Origin: Hyphomicrobiaceae bacterium
GTDB lineage: Bacteria; Pseudomonadota; Alphaproteobacteria; Rhizobiales; HXMU1428-3
Assembly: GCA_028285025.1 (NCBI GenBank)
Contig: JANQQH010000272.1
Coordinates: 1 to 6,968, forward strand
Direction of reading: 5' to 3'
DNA: 6,968 bases
Position 1 is the stretch's first letter; each line of letters opens with the position of its first letter. The notes below the pieces were generated by a model. It was not told the DNA's origin and did no database searches. It worked only from the letters and a program-made list of their open reading frames with translations. Made by a program: the position numbers and the translations under genes. Positions 5,710-6,968 of this stretch are shown here, in pieces.

Positions 5710-6968
5710 TTACTTATGAGCCACTTTGGTTTTCACAGGAGCGCGGCGCATGATATCGTCGATGCGCATGCGTTCTTTTTGGAAATCTGCGAGCAGCTTG
5801 CCGCGCAGTTGGCGCCCGCGGGGCACGTGGATGCGCATGGGGTTTACGTGGCGGTTATTGACTAGGATTTCGTAGTGCAAGTGCGGTCCGGTTGAGCGGC
5901 CTGTTGAGCCAACATAGCCGATGATTTGACCTTGGCGCACTTTCACGCCTGTTCGAATGCCTTTGGCAAAGCGAAGCATATGGGCATAGGCCGTTTTATA
6001 ACCGTTGGCATGTTTGATGCGCACATAATTACCGTAACCTGAATAATGGCGTTTGGCGGCTTCAATGCGGCCATTGCCGGCAGCTAAAATTGGGGTGCCT
6101 GGTTTGGCAGCCCAATCAATACCTTTGTGCATTTTGCGGCGTTTTAATATTGGATGTACACGCATGCCATAGCCTGAGGTAAAGCGCGCACCGCCCCCAC
6201 GTACAGGTTTGCGCATTAAGAATTTTTTGGCGTTGTCACCATTTTCATCATAATAATCAATTTCGCCATCAGGGGTGCGAAAGCGATAAAAACGGCGGGT
6301 TTCACCAGCTATTGTCACGGCTGTGAATAATAGGGCGCCAAGATTACTTTTTTCTCCTGGCTTTCCATCTTGTAAATCAAAAAATAATTCAAATCCATCA
6401 CCTGGGCTGACCCGTTGTTTGAAATCAGAATCATAAGCATGGATCCGCAAAATTTTCATAATGTGATCTTGGCTCATGTTTTGTTTTAAAGCGGCTTGAT
6501 AAAAACTTTTATAAAGGCTGGAGCGTTTTGTGCTGTTTTTGGCGGCTAGTTGTTCAAGCAGTGCGGAATGAGCGCCATGATTGCTGGCGATAAATTCACC
6601 GGCTGCGTTGCGTGCAACAGAGACAAGATGAAGGCCGCTTGCATAAATGCTTACTCGTACCAGGTCCATTTCATTTAATTGGGTTAGTGAAGGGGTTAGC
6701 ATTAAATGAAGTTCTTGTCCGGCCTTGATGTTGTTGGCCGAAAAAATGGTTTCCATAGATTCTGCTATGGCGGGAGTTTGCCAGTCGCTTACTTTTAGTT
6801 TGGCAAGAATGGTGGCAAGGGTGTCTTTTGGGCCAACTGCAACAATGTGGTTTTCTAATCCTTCGATTGATTCGCTATCGGGTATGATGATTGATTTTTC
6901 AATGATGGATGTGTTTTTTAGATTGGCCTCGTCTGCAATATCTTTTTTTGTTTCTTCGTCTGCTTGGC
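5710..6968 (-). CDS. M23-family peptidoglycan endopeptidase with LysM/OapA-like domain (N-terminus outside window)
   Basis: A zinc metallopeptidase expected to cut peptide cross-links of peptidoglycan in the periplasm, with MepM-like architecture. The minus-strand frame is open from TAA 5712-5710 to the window edge, giving 418 visible residues; the ATG at 6756 is therefore internal. The visible N-terminal part is polar and acidic. A LysM/OapA-like module follows (HIVAVGPKDTLATILAKL to IKAGQELHLML, about 6866-6697). A middle domain has SFYQAALKQNMSQDHIMKI and VSPGDGFELFFD. The catalytic M23 domain shows the zinc and catalytic residues in MHKGIDWA (H at 6129-6127 and the Asp four residues on), AYAHM and PHLHYEI. 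All expected ligands are present. A basic tail (RRAPVKTKVAHK) ends the protein. A signal anchor should lie upstream, outside the window. It converges on the nucleotidyltransferase remnant. Confidence 0.93.
   Translation of the reverse strand, partial: QADEETKKDIADEANLKNTSIIEKSIIIPDSESIEGLENHIVAVGPKDTLATILAKLKVSDWQTPAIAESMETIFSANNIKAGQELHLMLTPSLTQLNEMDLVRVSIYASGLHLVSVARNAAGEFIASNHGAHSALLEQLAAKNSTKRSSLYKSFYQAALKQNMSQDHIMKILRIHAYDSDFKQRVSPGDGFELFFDLQDGKPGEKSNLGALLFTAVTIAGETRRFYRFRTPDGEIDYYDENGDNAKKFLMRKPVRGGGARFTSGYGMRVHPILKRRKMHKGIDWAAKPGTPILAAGNGRIEAAKRHYSGYGNYVRIKHANGYKTAYAHMLRFAKGIRTGVKVRQGQIIGYVGSTGRSTGPHLHYEILVNNRHVNPMRIHVPRGRQLRGKLLADFQKERMRIDDIMRRAPVKTKVAHK

Noticed and set aside
6754..6756. 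ATG 6756 as the start of the M23 peptidase
   Set aside because: The frame continues upstream through a LysM/OapA-like module to the window edge, so this methionine is internal.

Overview
The window looks like a chromosomal segment of an alphaproteobacterium, probably a free-living or marine Rhizobiales-like lineage with moderate GC. The grounds are a TAXI-type TRAP transporter with a one-piece fused permease carrying the C-terminal DUF3394 extension, a short (206-residue) cofactor-dependent phosphoglycerate mutase next to dapB, and an alphaproteobacterial-style inorganic pyrophosphatase. This placement is inference from protein character, not from a marker gene.

Layout. 1-329 (+) is the 3' end of a TAXI-family TRAP solute receptor. 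330-505 is an intergenic gap almost filled by a very long imperfect hairpin (342-486). 506-2863 (+) is the fused TRAP permease, the partner of the receptor. On the minus strand, read from right to left, ppa (4860-4342), dapB (4310-3504) and gpmA (3437-2817) form a close-packed housekeeping cluster: pyrophosphate hydrolysis, the second committed step of lysine/diaminopimelate synthesis, and lower glycolysis. The gpmA 3' end overlaps the permease 3' end by 47 bp, tail to tail. 5710-6968 (minus) is most of an M23-family cell-wall endopeptidase whose N-terminus lies beyond the window.

Between ppa and the peptidase (about 4910-5700) is a decayed zone without an intact gene. It holds a frameshifted plus-strand gene for a small exported protein (5055-5450), interrupted by a GC-rich block of three hairpins (5324-5387) and followed by an 11-bp tandem duplication (5436-5457). 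After that comes a 5'-truncated remnant of a nucleotidyltransferase-family gene (5468-5692). A possible minus-strand small lipoprotein ORF with an in-frame stop (4913-5056) lies on the other side.

No CRISPR array, tRNA, rRNA, transposase or phage gene was seen. The two least explained structures are the hairpin between the TRAP genes, whose mismatches mostly become G-U pairs in minus-strand RNA, and the palindromic insertion-like block in the decayed zone. I do not see a new multi-gene system here.
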